64,000 nt of DNA from Thermoproteota archaeon (GTDB lineage: Archaea > Thermoproteota > Nitrososphaeria > Nitrososphaerales > Nitrosopumilaceae): positions 186,001 to 250,000 of the forward strand of contig QQVN01000002.1 in the NCBI GenBank assembly GCA_003352285.1. The letters are read 5' to 3'. Every line of letters begins with the position of its first letter. Position 1 is the first letter of the stretch. Below, one piece after another: positions 17,742-26,005 of this stretch. The notes under the pieces are model-generated. The model saw only the letters and a list, made by a program, of their open reading frames with translations, did not search any database and had not been told where the DNA came from. The translations under genes and the position numbers were made by a program.

Positions 17742-17852
17742 ATGGTAAAAATCAAACCATTAGAACCTAAAGATTATCTGAAACTTATTGCTATTGCCGG
17801 AATTATAGTTGGACCAATATTATTTGGGTTGTATATACAACAAAATCCCTAG
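17742..17852 (+). CDS. Possible 36-residue single-helix membrane microprotein
   Basis: ATG to TAG encodes 36 residues: a charged N-terminus (MVKIKPLEPKDYLK) followed by one hydrophobic helix and a short QQNP end. The stop is 1 bp from the stop of the convergent GlnK-like gene. Its helix resembles that of the divergent frame at 17627-17719 (both contain ..IVG....GLY). Evidence is topology only. Confidence 0.35.
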   Translation: MVKIKPLEPKDYLKLIAIAGIIVGPILFGLYIQQNP

Positions 17853-17853
17853 T

Positions 17854-18183
17854 CTAGATTACTGATTCTCCCTCATCCCCGCTACCAATATCGATTGCAC
17901 GAAGAATCGGAGAAACAAAGATCTTGCCAACTTTGGCATTTTTCTTGATTAATTCTATTACTGTATCTTCCTTTGATTCAGGAATTATTAGCTCAATTAC
18001 ATACTTTTCAGTAAACTGTGGTACAAACACTTCAGTTCCCTTTGATGCGTGAATTTCTGGACCTGGATTCTTTCCACGTCCTTTCATCTTGGATACTGTA
18101 AGGCCTCCAACTGGAACTTTCTTTAACGCCTCACTTATTGCCATCACATCGTTATTTCCAAGCAGGACTTGTATTCTGAGCAT
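17854..18183 (-). CDS. P-II protein paired with Amt (GlnK-like)
   Basis: About 109 residues with the P-II fold: MLRIQVLLGNNDV, a T-loop region around SKMKGRGKNPGPEIHASKG, and the C-terminal GKIFVSPILRAIDIGSGDEGE that is typical of GlnK. The B-loop is shortened (NAKVGK instead of TGxxGDGK). It is divergent from amt with about 100 bp between them, the classic transporter-regulator pair, so it probably blocks ammonium uptake when nitrogen is ample. I chose the ATG at 18183: a GTATATTT element lies about 29 nt upstream. A TTG at 18207 would start right at that TATA and is unlikely. Confidence 0.9.
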   Translation of the reverse strand: MLRIQVLLGNNDVMAISEALKKVPVGGLTVSKMKGRGKNPGPEIHASKGTEVFVPQFTEKYVIELIIPESKEDTVIELIKKNAKVGKIFVSPILRAIDIGSGDEGESVI

Positions 18184-18220
18184 ATCAGGTTTTTTCAAAA
18201 ATCCCAAATATACTTTCAGT

Positions 18221-18263
18221 ATTTGATAATCATTTGATAATCATTTTTAGCTATCATTATAAA
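18221..18263. promoter_or_regulatory. Tandem 11-bp repeat and TATA element between glnK-like gene and amt
   Basis: ATTTGATAATC occurs twice head to tail (18221-18231, 18232-18242). The 11-bp period is about one helical turn, so a regulator could bind both copies on one face. TATAAA at 18258-18263 is about 27 nt before the amt ATG at 18285, a leaderless arrangement. The repeat could serve both divergent genes. Confidence 0.55.
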
Positions 18264-18284
18264 TTTTCAATAATCTGAATCATC

Positions 18285-19592
18285 ATGGCAATTGATACGG
18301 GGGATACAGCGTGGATGCTTGTTGCCGGTTCTTTAGTACTTTTGATGATTCCAGCATTAGGAATGTTCGAATCTGGATTAATGAGAAAGAAAAACACTGT
18401 ATCTGTTTTTATGCAGATCTTCTTTGGTTTAGCTCTTCTTAGTGTAATGTGGTTTGCATTTGGATTTAGTCTATCATTTGGTCCTGATACCATGGGCGTA
18501 GTTGGAAATCTTGATTGGACCTTCCTCAGAGGAATAGCATCTGATGGGCCATTGGAACAATATGCTCCAACAATTCCTGGCATGCTATTTGTTAAATTTC
18601 AGTTAATGTTTGCAGCGATTACTCCGCTTCTATTAACCGGTGTTATTGCTGAGAGAATGAAGTTTAGTTCTTTTATCATCTTTATTGCCGCATGGTCGAT
18701 GCTGATCTATTATCCTCTTGTCCATTGGGTATGGGGTGGCGGATGGTTAGCACAGATGGGTGTTGTTGACTTTGCAGGAGGAATTGTTATTCACACAAGT
18801 GTAGGTATGGGTGCTCTTGCTGCAGCATTAGTTCTTGGAAGGAGAAGGCATTATGGTCCTTCGATAATGGTTCCACATAGTATTCCACTTGCTGTAATTG
18901 GTTCTTCATTATTGTGGCTTGGCTGGTTTGGGTTTAATGCTGGAAGTGCACTTGCTTCAGGTGGACTGGCAGGTAACACTGTAATTGTAACTCATTTAGC
19001 TTCTTCAGTATCTGCCCTCATTTGGGTGGGACTATCTTGGATGAGAACTGGAAAACCAAGCGTAATTGCGGCCGTAAACGGTGCGATTGCTGGCTTGGCA
19101 GGAATTACACCCGCCTCGGGATTCGTTAGCGTTGAGCACTCTTTTGTAATTGGTATTGCAATCGGAATTGCATCCTATTCTGGAGTTGTTCTATTCAAAG
19201 AAAAATTAAAGATTGATGATGCACTAGATGTAAGCTCTGTTCACGGAGTTGCTGGAATAATTGGTTCTTTAGCAATTGGTATCTTTGCAAGTTCTATGAT
19301 AAATCCAAGCGGACCAGACGGCTTCTTGTTTGGAAACCCTGATCAAATGTTACCTCAAGCAATAGGTGTTGGAGTTGCAGCTGCACTTGGGTTTGGAGGT
19401 ACCTGGATAATCATGCAAGTGATAAAACACCTTATTGGAATTCGAGTCACGCCAGAAGTCGAAGATGCTGGACTAGACATCAGTGAACATGCAGAGTCTG
19501 CGTATTCTGATGAGGAGGAATTTAGATTAGACATGGATGATTATGTTAAAGACAAAGAAGAATCTGATGAATTCTTCTTTAAAAAACGATAA
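18285..19592 (+). CDS. amt: Ammonium transporter, Amt/MEP/Rh family
   Basis: The 435-residue protein has about eleven membrane helices. Amt hallmarks are visible: the pore His in FAGGIVIHTSVGMGALAAAL, the second His in DVSSVHGVAGIIGSLAIGIF, and GFNAGSAL. There is no signal peptide; the first helix begins at about residue 10. The cytoplasmic C-terminus is long and very acidic (about 400-435, many Asp/Glu), ending FFFKKR, and may contact the P-II protein encoded divergently next door. It supplies ammonium for assimilation and possibly oxidation. The start is set by the leaderless promoter. Confidence 0.96.
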   Translation: MAIDTGDTAWMLVAGSLVLLMIPALGMFESGLMRKKNTVSVFMQIFFGLALLSVMWFAFGFSLSFGPDTMGVVGNLDWTFLRGIASDGPLEQYAPTIPGMLFVKFQLMFAAITPLLLTGVIAERMKFSSFIIFIAAWSMLIYYPLVHWVWGGGWLAQMGVVDFAGGIVIHTSVGMGALAAALVLGRRRHYGPSIMVPHSIPLAVIGSSLLWLGWFGFNAGSALASGGLAGNTVIVTHLASSVSALIWVGLSWMRTGKPSVIAAVNGAIAGLAGITPASGFVSVEHSFVIGIAIGIASYSGVVLFKEKLKIDDALDVSSVHGVAGIIGSLAIGIFASSMINPSGPDGFLFGNPDQMLPQAIGVGVAAALGFGGTWIIMQVIKHLIGIRVTPEVEDAGLDISEHAESAYSDEEEFRLDMDDYVKDKEESDEFFFKKR

Positions 19593-19657
19593 CTCTTGAT
19601 TATCAGTTTTGGAATTTAATCAACAATTAAAGTAGTGTTTGGTATTATCTAATCCAA

Positions 19658-20200
19658 ATGTCGTTTCAAATGTTAAATGATCCCGTATCGCGATTTACTC
19701 ACCTTCATATGATCTCTGTTTCCCACGATGTCTCTGTCACTGATGCTGCTAAAGAGTTGGATAAGCAGAAGACCGACAGTATACTAGTCCATGAAAATAA
19801 TGATCTTATAGGAATTGTTACACTCAAAGATATCCTGACAAAGGTTGTGGCTAAAGGAAAAAACCCAAATGAAATTAAAGTTGGCGACATTGCAAATAAA
19901 CCTCTTCTAAAAATTCACAAAGATTCCAAAGTCAAGGATGCTCTCAAATTAATGAAACAGCATGATATTCGAAGACTAATTGTTACAAATGATGAACGAC
20001 CAATCGGTATTATTTCAAGAAAAGTGGTGATTGGAAATATGGGTGAATATTCAGTTGATATGCCAGAACTTGAGATTCCTGAAAAGGTAACATGTCCTTA
20101 CTGCTCATCTGAATTCTCAGAGAAAAAAGCCCTATCAAAGCACATTGATGACATACATATTGGAAAAGGCCTGCTAGAAGGAAATCTGTCCAAAGCATAA
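19658..20200 (+). CDS. CBS-pair protein with C-terminal C2H2 zinc finger
   Basis: The 180 residues hold two CBS domains (about 15-75, LIGIVTLKDILTKV; about 80-135, PIGIISRKVVI) and then a single C2H2-like finger (CPYCSSEFSEKKALSKHIDDIH, about 148-169). CBS pairs bind adenosine nucleotides; the finger could bind DNA, RNA or a protein. The combination suggests an energy-responsive regulator. It lies directly downstream of amt but is separated by about 65 bp with its own promoter-like AT stretch, so cotranscription is uncertain. Confidence 0.88.
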   Translation: MSFQMLNDPVSRFTHLHMISVSHDVSVTDAAKELDKQKTDSILVHENNDLIGIVTLKDILTKVVAKGKNPNEIKVGDIANKPLLKIHKDSKVKDALKLMKQHDIRRLIVTNDERPIGIISRKVVIGNMGEYSVDMPELEIPEKVTCPYCSSEFSEKKALSKHIDDIHIGKGLLEGNLSKA

Positions 20201-20232
20201 ACCTGATATCACACAGTTTCTAAAAATTTAAT

Positions 20233-20817
20233 GTGAAATCTACGGTTAATAGACAACCTCACACTACAGATAAAGAAAAAACACGCAGTATCACATATCG
20301 ATTACCCGCCAAAATCGTTGAAGGATTAGAGACTGAAGCTACTCAAAAGAATATTTCACAAAATGTATTAGTAAAACAGATTCTTGAAAAATATCTTCAA
20401 TGGGATAGATTTGGTGACAAAATTGGTATGATACCAATTCCAAAAGGAATTCTTGATTCTTTGGGGAAAGAGATGGAAGGAGAAGATATTGAAGAAATTA
20501 TTGAGGTAATTCTGCCAATGATCAAAGATACTGTCTTGTTTATGAAAGGAGGATACGATCTAAAGCGGTGTATAGAAACATTAGAAGATTACATGAAGAT
20601 GTCTGGTATGAAATCAGATCACAGAATAGAAGGAAACATTCATCATTTTATTATTCAGCATAATCTTGGGATCAAATGGTCACTATTCACAGAAGCATTA
20701 CTCAAGGAAATATTCCATTCGTTTGTACCTGATAAAAATCTCAACTTTAAAACAACATCAAATACTGTCGTTGCATCAATTCCATTAGGATCTGATTTTA
20801 ACGAACATGATTACTAG
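20233..20817 (+). CDS. Ribbon-helix-helix regulator with unknown C-terminal domain
   Basis: GTG start; 194 residues. Residues about 17-58 form a ribbon-helix-helix DNA-binding unit: the strand RSITYRLPAKIV followed by two helices (EGLETEATQKN, SQNVLVKQILEKYLQWD). The remaining ~135 residues are mostly helical with no motif I recognise. RHH proteins bind DNA as dimers. The C-terminal domain may hold a ligand or form an oligomer. It is on the same strand as, and 32 bp after, the CBS-zinc finger gene, so the two may be cotranscribed. Confidence 0.8.
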   Translation: MKSTVNRQPHTTDKEKTRSITYRLPAKIVEGLETEATQKNISQNVLVKQILEKYLQWDRFGDKIGMIPIPKGILDSLGKEMEGEDIEEIIEVILPMIKDTVLFMKGGYDLKRCIETLEDYMKMSGMKSDHRIEGNIHHFIIQHNLGIKWSLFTEALLKEIFHSFVPDKNLNFKTTSNTVVASIPLGSDFNEHDY

Positions 20818-20859
20818 ATATTTTTAGCATTACAAATCTAATGTATAATCAAAAAAAAA

Positions 20860-21333
20860 TTATTGGACTGATATTGATGTCTTTTTTGGTTTTGATGTTG
20901 GAGTCACTTTAGGAATTATTACATCTAAAACTCCATCTGTAAGCTTTGCTTTAGCACTTCCAGCAATTACTTTTTCTGTTAATGGAATTGTTCTGTAAAA
21001 TGAAACCTGCTTTCGTTCTTTTGTAAGATAATTCTTTTTTTTCTCCTCAGATTCTTCCTTGTGCTCTGCAGAAATTTCTACAGAATTATCAGTAACGTTT
21101 AGTTCTATTTCATTTTTCTTAACTCCAGGAACATCCAACTTTATACGAAATTGTTTTCCTTCATCAATTACGTCACAGGTTGATTCAGGCATCTTTGGCA
21201 TTGGAGGAAATGATGCGAAAGATCTCTCTAAATCCCTGCGTAAGTTGTCAAAAGCTCTGTCAATATCTGTCCAGCCTGTTCGCCAAAAGGGCGAAATCTG
21301 TGCCTGTTTTTTTGCTTTTTGAACTTTGGTCAT
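20860..21333 (-). CDS. Hsp20 small heat shock protein
   Basis: About 157 residues. The N-terminus is variable (QISPFWRTGWTDIDRAFDNLRRDLERSF). The alpha-crystallin domain (about 55-145) has FRIKLDVPGVKKNEIELNVTDNSVEISAEHKE and ends in the GVLDVIIPKV strand. A basic/Pro tail KPKKTSISVQ follows. It holds unfolding proteins in an ATP-independent way. I chose the ATG at 21333, 29 nt after a TATA-like element; an ATG at 21354 would add seven residues inside the leader. Confidence 0.93.
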   Translation of the reverse strand: MTKVQKAKKQAQISPFWRTGWTDIDRAFDNLRRDLERSFASFPPMPKMPESTCDVIDEGKQFRIKLDVPGVKKNEIELNVTDNSVEISAEHKEESEEKKKNYLTKERKQVSFYRTIPLTEKVIAGSAKAKLTDGVLDVIIPKVTPTSKPKKTSISVQ

Positions 21334-21355
21334 TACCCTAAATTTCGTTTTCATA

Positions 21356-21379
21356 AATAATTAGATAATGGAGATTTTC
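21356..21379 (-). promoter_or_regulatory. GAAAATC box plus TATA element of Hsp20 gene
   Basis: On the minus strand GAAAATC (21379-21373) precedes AATTATT (from 21362) by 17 bp; the ATG at 21333 follows 29 nt later. Confidence 0.42.
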
Positions 21380-21462
21380 TGTTTTGATAATAACCTGCTG
21401 GTAATTTAAAAAATGAGAACAAAATGCTTAATGTTTAATAAAAGTTCGAGTAACTAATAGAC

Positions 21463-21735
21463 ATGGCGATTGATAAAGAAATTGTTTCACACATGGAGAA
21501 TCATATTGAAACCATGATCAGTAATATGGGAATTTACATACCTTGTATCAAAATTGCATTTCCTTACACTACAAATTTAGCTGACGCTTGTTTCAGTGTA
21601 ATAATGGGCAGTGCACTAACAGTATTCATTAATCAATATGCAATGCGAATGAAATATCCATCATCAGATGATTTTACAGAATTTGGAAAGATTACAGAAA
21701 AATTTCGTGAGGAAGTAAACAGTTTTTTCAAATAA
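21463..21735 (+). CDS. Hypothetical helical protein, 90 aa
   Basis: The 90-residue, mostly helical protein has two Cys and a hydrophobic middle (about 40-60) that could be a short membrane helix or a buried core. It carries no motif I know. The ATG is preceded by TTTAATAAAAG about 29 nt upstream, supporting a leaderless transcript. It lies between two convergent/divergent Hsp20 genes and its stop abuts the stop of the second one. A stress role is only inferred from position. Confidence 0.75.
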   Translation: MAIDKEIVSHMENHIETMISNMGIYIPCIKIAFPYTTNLADACFSVIMGSALTVFINQYAMRMKYPSSDDFTEFGKITEKFREEVNSFFK

Positions 21736-22137
21736 CTATTCTATTCTGATTTTATTTCCTTTTGATGTTTTTGGAATAATTATGACTAATCTACCATTAT
21801 CAAATTTTGCAGAAATTTTTGCCTCATCAATATTGTCGGGCAAATTAACACTTTTTTTAAAATAATTAAATTCGTATTTTTCATGAAAATTTGATATGTA
21901 GTATTTTTCTTTTAATTTTGCCTCTACGATTATTTTATTTCCAGAATCCAAAGTTATTGATATGTGTTCTTTTTCTACCAATGGCAGATCAAATTCTAGT
22001 ATCCATTTTGATTCGTATTCTCTAAGACATGATAGTGGTGACAGGATCTGCTGTTCTATATCATCACTTGAAATGACATTTAGTCCCAAATGAACCAATT
22101 TTTTGAAATTATTTGTATCATCATCCAAATTTATCAT
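21736..22137 (-). CDS. Second Hsp20-like protein, divergent
   Basis: The 133-residue protein has an alpha-crystallin-like domain: KWILEFDLPLVEKEHISITLDSGNKIIVEAKLKE, then NLPDNIDEAKISAKFDNGRLVIIIPKT. It is more divergent than the copy at 20860-21333 and lacks the long basic tail. Its start overlaps the stop of the PAC2 gene by 4 bp, so it is the last gene of a three-gene operon (CBS-HPF-like, PAC2, Hsp20). It is likely a chaperone linked to protein or ribosome protection. Confidence 0.87.
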   Translation of the reverse strand: MINLDDDTNNFKKLVHLGLNVISSDDIEQQILSPLSCLREYESKWILEFDLPLVEKEHISITLDSGNKIIVEAKLKEKYYISNFHEKYEFNYFKKSVNLPDNIDEAKISAKFDNGRLVIIIPKTSKGNKIRIE

Positions 22138-22862
22138 CTGTATATTTGTGGAACCTTTGGTTTTGGATGTTTTTCTTGTTTCTGTTGTAATGCATTAAGA
22201 GTTTCTTGCATCAGATTTCTATGTTGAATTCTAAGAGTCTCCATCTTGTTTTTTATATCCTCAGTATCTAGTTTGATCTTTAACACTTTGCTTAGAGTTG
22301 TAATTGCGTTTATTGCAGCATTTGGATCTGGAAAAAATGGATGACATTCTGCATAAATTACTAGTGTTGGTACGCCTAATTTTCTAAATTTACTGAGCAA
22401 TTTAGCCTCAGTACCATAAATTGAGCCTGCCAAAAACTTTGAAATTTGATTTTCATATAGTGTCTTTTCTAGTGATTTGTCGGTGATTAATCCATAAACT
22501 TTTGGAGATGCAGGGGGATTGTTTAACGCTTCTAAACCGCTAACCATTACTATCATGTCTATTTTTTGCTCTTTTGAATAATTCACAACCATTTCAGCAA
22601 AATCTGATGCAAGATCTGGCTCAAATGGAATGTCCGATAAAATCACAAACAAATTTTCTTTATTGTAAATTCTTATGGGTTCTAATATCTCTCCATTTTC
22701 CACAAACAATGTGGGTAAAAGATCTGGATGATCTATCTCGCCTATCTGATTCATTTTTAATGTATGAACAACATATGATGTGGCAAAAGTACCAATCAAT
22801 CCACTACTAGGAAATCCGACAAGAAGAATTTTTTTATTTTTTTTATTTATTTTCTGTGTCAT
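22134..22862 (-). CDS. PAC2 (proteasome assembly chaperone) family protein
   Basis: The 242-residue protein has the archaeal PAC2-like pattern: KILLVGFPSSGLIGTFATSYVVHTLKMNQIGEIDHPDLLPTLFVENG, a MIVMVSGLEAL strand, SIYGTEAKLLSKFRKLGVPTLVIYAECHPFFPDPNAA, and a C-terminal helix. In eukaryotes PAC2 helps proteasome assembly; archaeal relatives often sit with proteasome or stress genes, and their role is not settled. It overlaps the upstream CBS-HPF-like gene and the downstream Hsp20 gene by 4 bp each, a tightly coupled operon. Confidence 0.88.
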   Translation of the reverse strand: MTQKINKKNKKILLVGFPSSGLIGTFATSYVVHTLKMNQIGEIDHPDLLPTLFVENGEILEPIRIYNKENLFVILSDIPFEPDLASDFAEMVVNYSKEQKIDMIVMVSGLEALNNPPASPKVYGLITDKSLEKTLYENQISKFLAGSIYGTEAKLLSKFRKLGVPTLVIYAECHPFFPDPNAAINAITTLSKVLKIKLDTEDIKNKMETLRIQHRNLMQETLNALQQKQEKHPKPKVPQIYR

Positions 22863-24025
22863 ACTTGCGTTATTGGAGCGTCTAGTTTTCTAATACTAGT
22901 CTTGTAACGTCGTTTTGCACGTTTTGAAAGATTTCGAAGAAGTTTTTGACTTTGCTCCTCAATTACATTGCTAAGATCCCAACCTGTCCCTTCTTGCCTG
23001 AAGGTATTATGAGGCGTTATGATTCTGATTGAGACCTCATAAAATTTTCTCTGACCATTTTTTCTTGTTTGTTTTATTGTAACACGTGCTTCTTGTATTT
23101 CTGTATAGACTTTTTGTATTCTCTTTAGAGCCTTAACAAATTTTGAATGAATCAGATCATCATTTTTTAGATCTTCAGGCAAGCCTACTATGTATAATGG
23201 AATTTCACTTTCCATCTTTACCGCAAGAAGACTTACTATATCACGAACAGTAATTATTCCATGAGTTTCTTCCCAAAGATTTACCAAGCAGCAAGTCGTA
23301 CCTGATTTCTGCATTAGCTGTATGACGTGGTTCAAGTCGTCTTTTGGTGAACATTGAGGGATTCTGGAACTGCCGATATTGCCTATTTTTGATTGTAAAT
23401 TGCGAATTTTTTTCATTCCAATTGAACCCTTGGTAAGCTTCTCTGGGGGGATTATGGCCTTGACCAAATGTGATGATGTTAAAACTTGCTTGATTACTCC
23501 TTTGTGTAATACAGGAAGATGATCAATCCTTTTACTAGTCATAATCTTTCTTGCTGCACTAAGTGATTCATTCGAATCAATCGTGATTGGGTTGCTAGTA
23601 AAGACCACACTGGCATTAATCCATTTGTTATCTTTTTTAGAGATTAATTCTAGAATTTTATCACCTGAAACAACTCCGATAATTTCTTGTTTTGAAACAA
23701 CTGGTACCGATCTTACTCGATAATGTGTTAGAATATTGGCTGCTTTCTGAACAGTGTCATTTATTGATAAAGAAGGAATTACTGTTAGGAAAGGTCTAAT
23801 ATTCATATCCAAGATGTCTTTTCCAAGCAATAATGATCGCACATTTGTTGACAAAACAGAATCGTTTTCAATGCAAAATACATCATATGCGTCATTTTCT
23901 GAAATTTTGTTGATTACCTTAGATACGGTATCTGATGATTCAATTATTATCGCAGGCTGAATTAGTGATTTAATCGGATAATTGTATATCTCTTTAAAAT
24001 GATCATATATTGTATCTGCTAGCAT
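22859..24025 (-). CDS. CBS-domain protein with C-terminal hibernation-factor-like domain
   Basis: About 388 residues. CBS units fill the first ~275 residues (IIGVVSGDKILELI; KQVLTSSHLVKAII; ETHGIITVRDIVSLL). The last ~110 residues read like the HPF/RaiA (S30AE) fold: SKFVKALKRIQKVYTEIQEARVTIKQ, KFYEVSIRIITPHNTFRQEG, then a basic helix LLRNLSKRAKRRYK. This would link adenosine-nucleotide sensing to ribosome binding; it is inference from pattern. I chose the ATG at 24025, preceded by the promoter box and a TTTTAATTTAAAA element; a start at 24121 would add 32 unrelated residues. It is the first gene of the operon. Confidence 0.8.
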   Translation of the reverse strand: MLADTIYDHFKEIYNYPIKSLIQPAIIIESSDTVSKVINKISENDAYDVFCIENDSVLSTNVRSLLLGKDILDMNIRPFLTVIPSLSINDTVQKAANILTHYRVRSVPVVSKQEIIGVVSGDKILELISKKDNKWINASVVFTSNPITIDSNESLSAARKIMTSKRIDHLPVLHKGVIKQVLTSSHLVKAIIPPEKLTKGSIGMKKIRNLQSKIGNIGSSRIPQCSPKDDLNHVIQLMQKSGTTCCLVNLWEETHGIITVRDIVSLLAVKMESEIPLYIVGLPEDLKNDDLIHSKFVKALKRIQKVYTEIQEARVTIKQTRKNGQRKFYEVSIRIITPHNTFRQEGTGWDLSNVIEEQSQKLLRNLSKRAKRRYKTSIRKLDAPITQV

Positions 24026-24043
24026 TATACTACCTTGTCTGTG

Positions 24044-24073
24044 TTTTAAATTAAAACAAATGAGATGATTTTC
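24044..24073 (-). promoter_or_regulatory. GAAAATC box plus TATA element of CBS-HPF-like operon
   Basis: On the minus strand GAAAATC (24073-24067) precedes TTTTAA (from 24056) by 17 bp. The AT element continues to 24044, and the ATG follows at 24025. Confidence 0.48.
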
Positions 24074-24129
24074 ATCATTGATTTTCATCAATGATATTCT
24101 TACCCAAATATTTAACAACAAAAATTCAC

Positions 24130-25002
24130 ATGAATTTATTGCTACTAAAAAAATCAGACTTGAATCAAGTTATTATTAAAAAATCCATCACCATCACTCC
24201 AAGTACTACGCTATTAGAAGCAAGAGAAATACTACTTCGTCACAAATTAAAACGCCTTATTGTTATAAATTCTAAAAAAATCCCTGTTGGAATAATTACC
24301 GAAAAAGACATTGTAAAAACCGTTTACGCCTTAGGTGACAAGTCCATTGCATCAGTAAAGGTAGGAGGTTTTATGTCAAAAAATCTAGTTACTATCAAAA
24401 AAACTGATTCAGTCTACCAATGTGCGAAACTAATGTATCGAAATAAAATCAGCTCAATTATCGCCGTAAACCAAGATGGAACCCTTTATGGAATAATTAC
24501 GAAGACAGATCTCGCATCAATCTTTTTGACCCAAGTTGTTGAACCAATCAAGGTATCAAAGGTCATGACTCGTAAAGTCATCACTGCAATGCCTGGTGAC
24601 TCTTTACTTTATGTTGAAACACTTCTTATCAACAATAGAATATCCCGAGTTGTTGTCCAAAGGAACAACATTCCTGTAGGAATTATCACCTTTCGAGATT
24701 TTGTACCTGCAAAATTACCCCATTGGTTAGTAGAATCAGCTGACCCCAAAGAGGTTGAAAATTATCGATTACATTCTCAACTCACTGAATTGAGGGTAAA
24801 CCAAATGAGTCATCTTTTACAGTTTAAGGCAGTAGACATCATGTCATCAAATCCCGTAACTATCGATGATGATGAGGATGTAGGTGTGGCAGTCATGTTG
24901 ATGATTAGAAATAATATCAGTGGAATTCCTGTTGTGAAAAAGAAAAAATTAGTTGGAATTATCACTAAAGCAGATATTGTTAAAGCTATAGCACAACACT
25001 AA
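24130..25002 (+). CDS. Four-CBS-domain protein
   Basis: About 290 residues with four CBS domains, seen from PVGIITEKDIVKTV, LYGIITKTDLASIF, PVGIITFRDFVPAKL and LVGIITKADIVKAI. It resembles the protein at 15040-15888 in length and layout, so the two are likely paralogues. The start ATG at 24130 follows an AAATATTT element by about 25 nt; an earlier ATG at 24091 lies within the promoter region. It is divergent from the CBS-HPF-like operon and convergent with a UspA gene. It likely senses adenosine nucleotides for an unknown partner. Confidence 0.9.
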   Translation: MNLLLLKKSDLNQVIIKKSITITPSTTLLEAREILLRHKLKRLIVINSKKIPVGIITEKDIVKTVYALGDKSIASVKVGGFMSKNLVTIKKTDSVYQCAKLMYRNKISSIIAVNQDGTLYGIITKTDLASIFLTQVVEPIKVSKVMTRKVITAMPGDSLLYVETLLINNRISRVVVQRNNIPVGIITFRDFVPAKLPHWLVESADPKEVENYRLHSQLTELRVNQMSHLLQFKAVDIMSSNPVTIDDDEDVGVAVMLMIRNNISGIPVVKKKKLVGIITKADIVKAIAQH

Positions 25003-25430
25003 TTTTTTATTATCAAAACTGAACATGGAGAATTATTTACAAGCTTATTTGAAATACTTCCCAAAAACAAACGAAGTGTTTTTCCTAAACCCCTACTTCC
25101 CATTACAATCAGATTTGTATTATCTTTTTTTGCAAATTTAATAATTTCATCTGCAACGTTTCCTTCTTTAATCAGATGTTTTGCATCAATTCCGTTTTGA
25201 ACTGTCAGAGATAATGATTTCTTGATTATTTTGTCTGCAAACTTTCTAACCATGGACAAATACTCTTTTTTATCAAGAAAGCTTATTGTATATGATTTAT
25301 CAACAACGTAAATCAAAGTAACTTCAGAATGATAATTTTTTGCCAATTCACATGCATGAAGCAATGCTTTTTCAGCAAATTTGGAACCATCAACTGGAAC
25401 AAGAATTTTTGTATATTGTAACCGTTTCAT
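24999..25430 (-). CDS. UspA-type universal stress protein
   Basis: The 143-residue UspA domain begins MKRLQYTKILVPVDGSKFAEKALLHACELAKN. Its ATP motif is complete: GSRG-(9)-GS (GSRGLGKTLRLFLGS). It is more divergent from the other copies (VPVDGSKFA rather than VPLDGSKNS) and so is probably an older paralogue. GATATAAG lies about 35 nt before the ATG. Its stop overlaps the end of the CBS gene by 4 bp on the other strand. Confidence 0.92.
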   Translation of the reverse strand: MKRLQYTKILVPVDGSKFAEKALLHACELAKNYHSEVTLIYVVDKSYTISFLDKKEYLSMVRKFADKIIKKSLSLTVQNGIDAKHLIKEGNVADEIIKFAKKDNTNLIVMGSRGLGKTLRLFLGSISNKLVNNSPCSVLIIKN

Positions 25431-25524
25431 ATAGTTAGTTAACTTATGATCACTTTAATCTTATATCATTTCCCAGACTTGATAATTAGAATTGTCAATA
25501 TGCCTGAAACTAATTATTAATATT

Positions 25525-25548
25525 GAGAATCTTGTTTGGATATTAAAT
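25525..25548 (+). promoter_or_regulatory. GAGAATC box plus TATA element of UspA pair
   Basis: GAGAATC at 25525-25531 precedes TTAAAT (25543-25548) by 18 bp; the ATG at 25571 follows 28 nt later. The 16-bp stretch around the box is almost the same as that before the UspA gene at 15949. Confidence 0.55.
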
Positions 25549-25570
25549 TCTTAAATTAATTATTCATATC

Positions 25571-25999
25571 ATGATTAAAAAAAATTTCAAGAAGATCCTA
25601 GTTCCTCTTGATGGTTCCAAAAACTCTCTTCGTGGATTAGATCATGCCATTTACTTGGCTAGACAATGTCAAGCAACTTTAACTGGCATTTACATAATGC
25701 CGATTTATCCAAGAAGTTTCTCAGATTCTATCATGCCTTATCAAATAGTCCTAAAAAAAGAGGCTACAAAATTCATGAATAAGGCAAAAACCATATCAGC
25801 CAAAAAAGGAATTGCCTTTAGCTCAAAGATAGACTATGGAAGTCCTAGTATTGACATACCTAATTTTGCAAAAGATAAGAAATTTGATCTAATCGTAATT
25901 GGCTCCAGAGGATATTCTGGAATTAAGGAAACATTTCTTGGAAGTGTCGCAAACGGTATAGTTCACAAATCAAAAGTTCCTGTTTTGGTTGTAAAGTGA
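25571..25999 (+). CDS. UspA-type universal stress protein
   Basis: The 142-residue UspA domain starts KILVPLDGSKNSLRGLDHAIYLARQCQATLTG and has the ATP motif GSRG-(9)-GS (GSRGYSGIKETFLGS). It is very close to the copies at 15949 and 26946. The next UspA gene begins 6 bp after its stop, so the two form a pair. Nearly the same promoter precedes the 15949 copy, so duplication probably included the control region. Confidence 0.93.
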   Translation: MIKKNFKKILVPLDGSKNSLRGLDHAIYLARQCQATLTGIYIMPIYPRSFSDSIMPYQIVLKKEATKFMNKAKTISAKKGIAFSSKIDYGSPSIDIPNFAKDKKFDLIVIGSRGYSGIKETFLGSVANGIVHKSKVPVLVVK

Positions 26000-26005
26000 A
26001 TAGGG

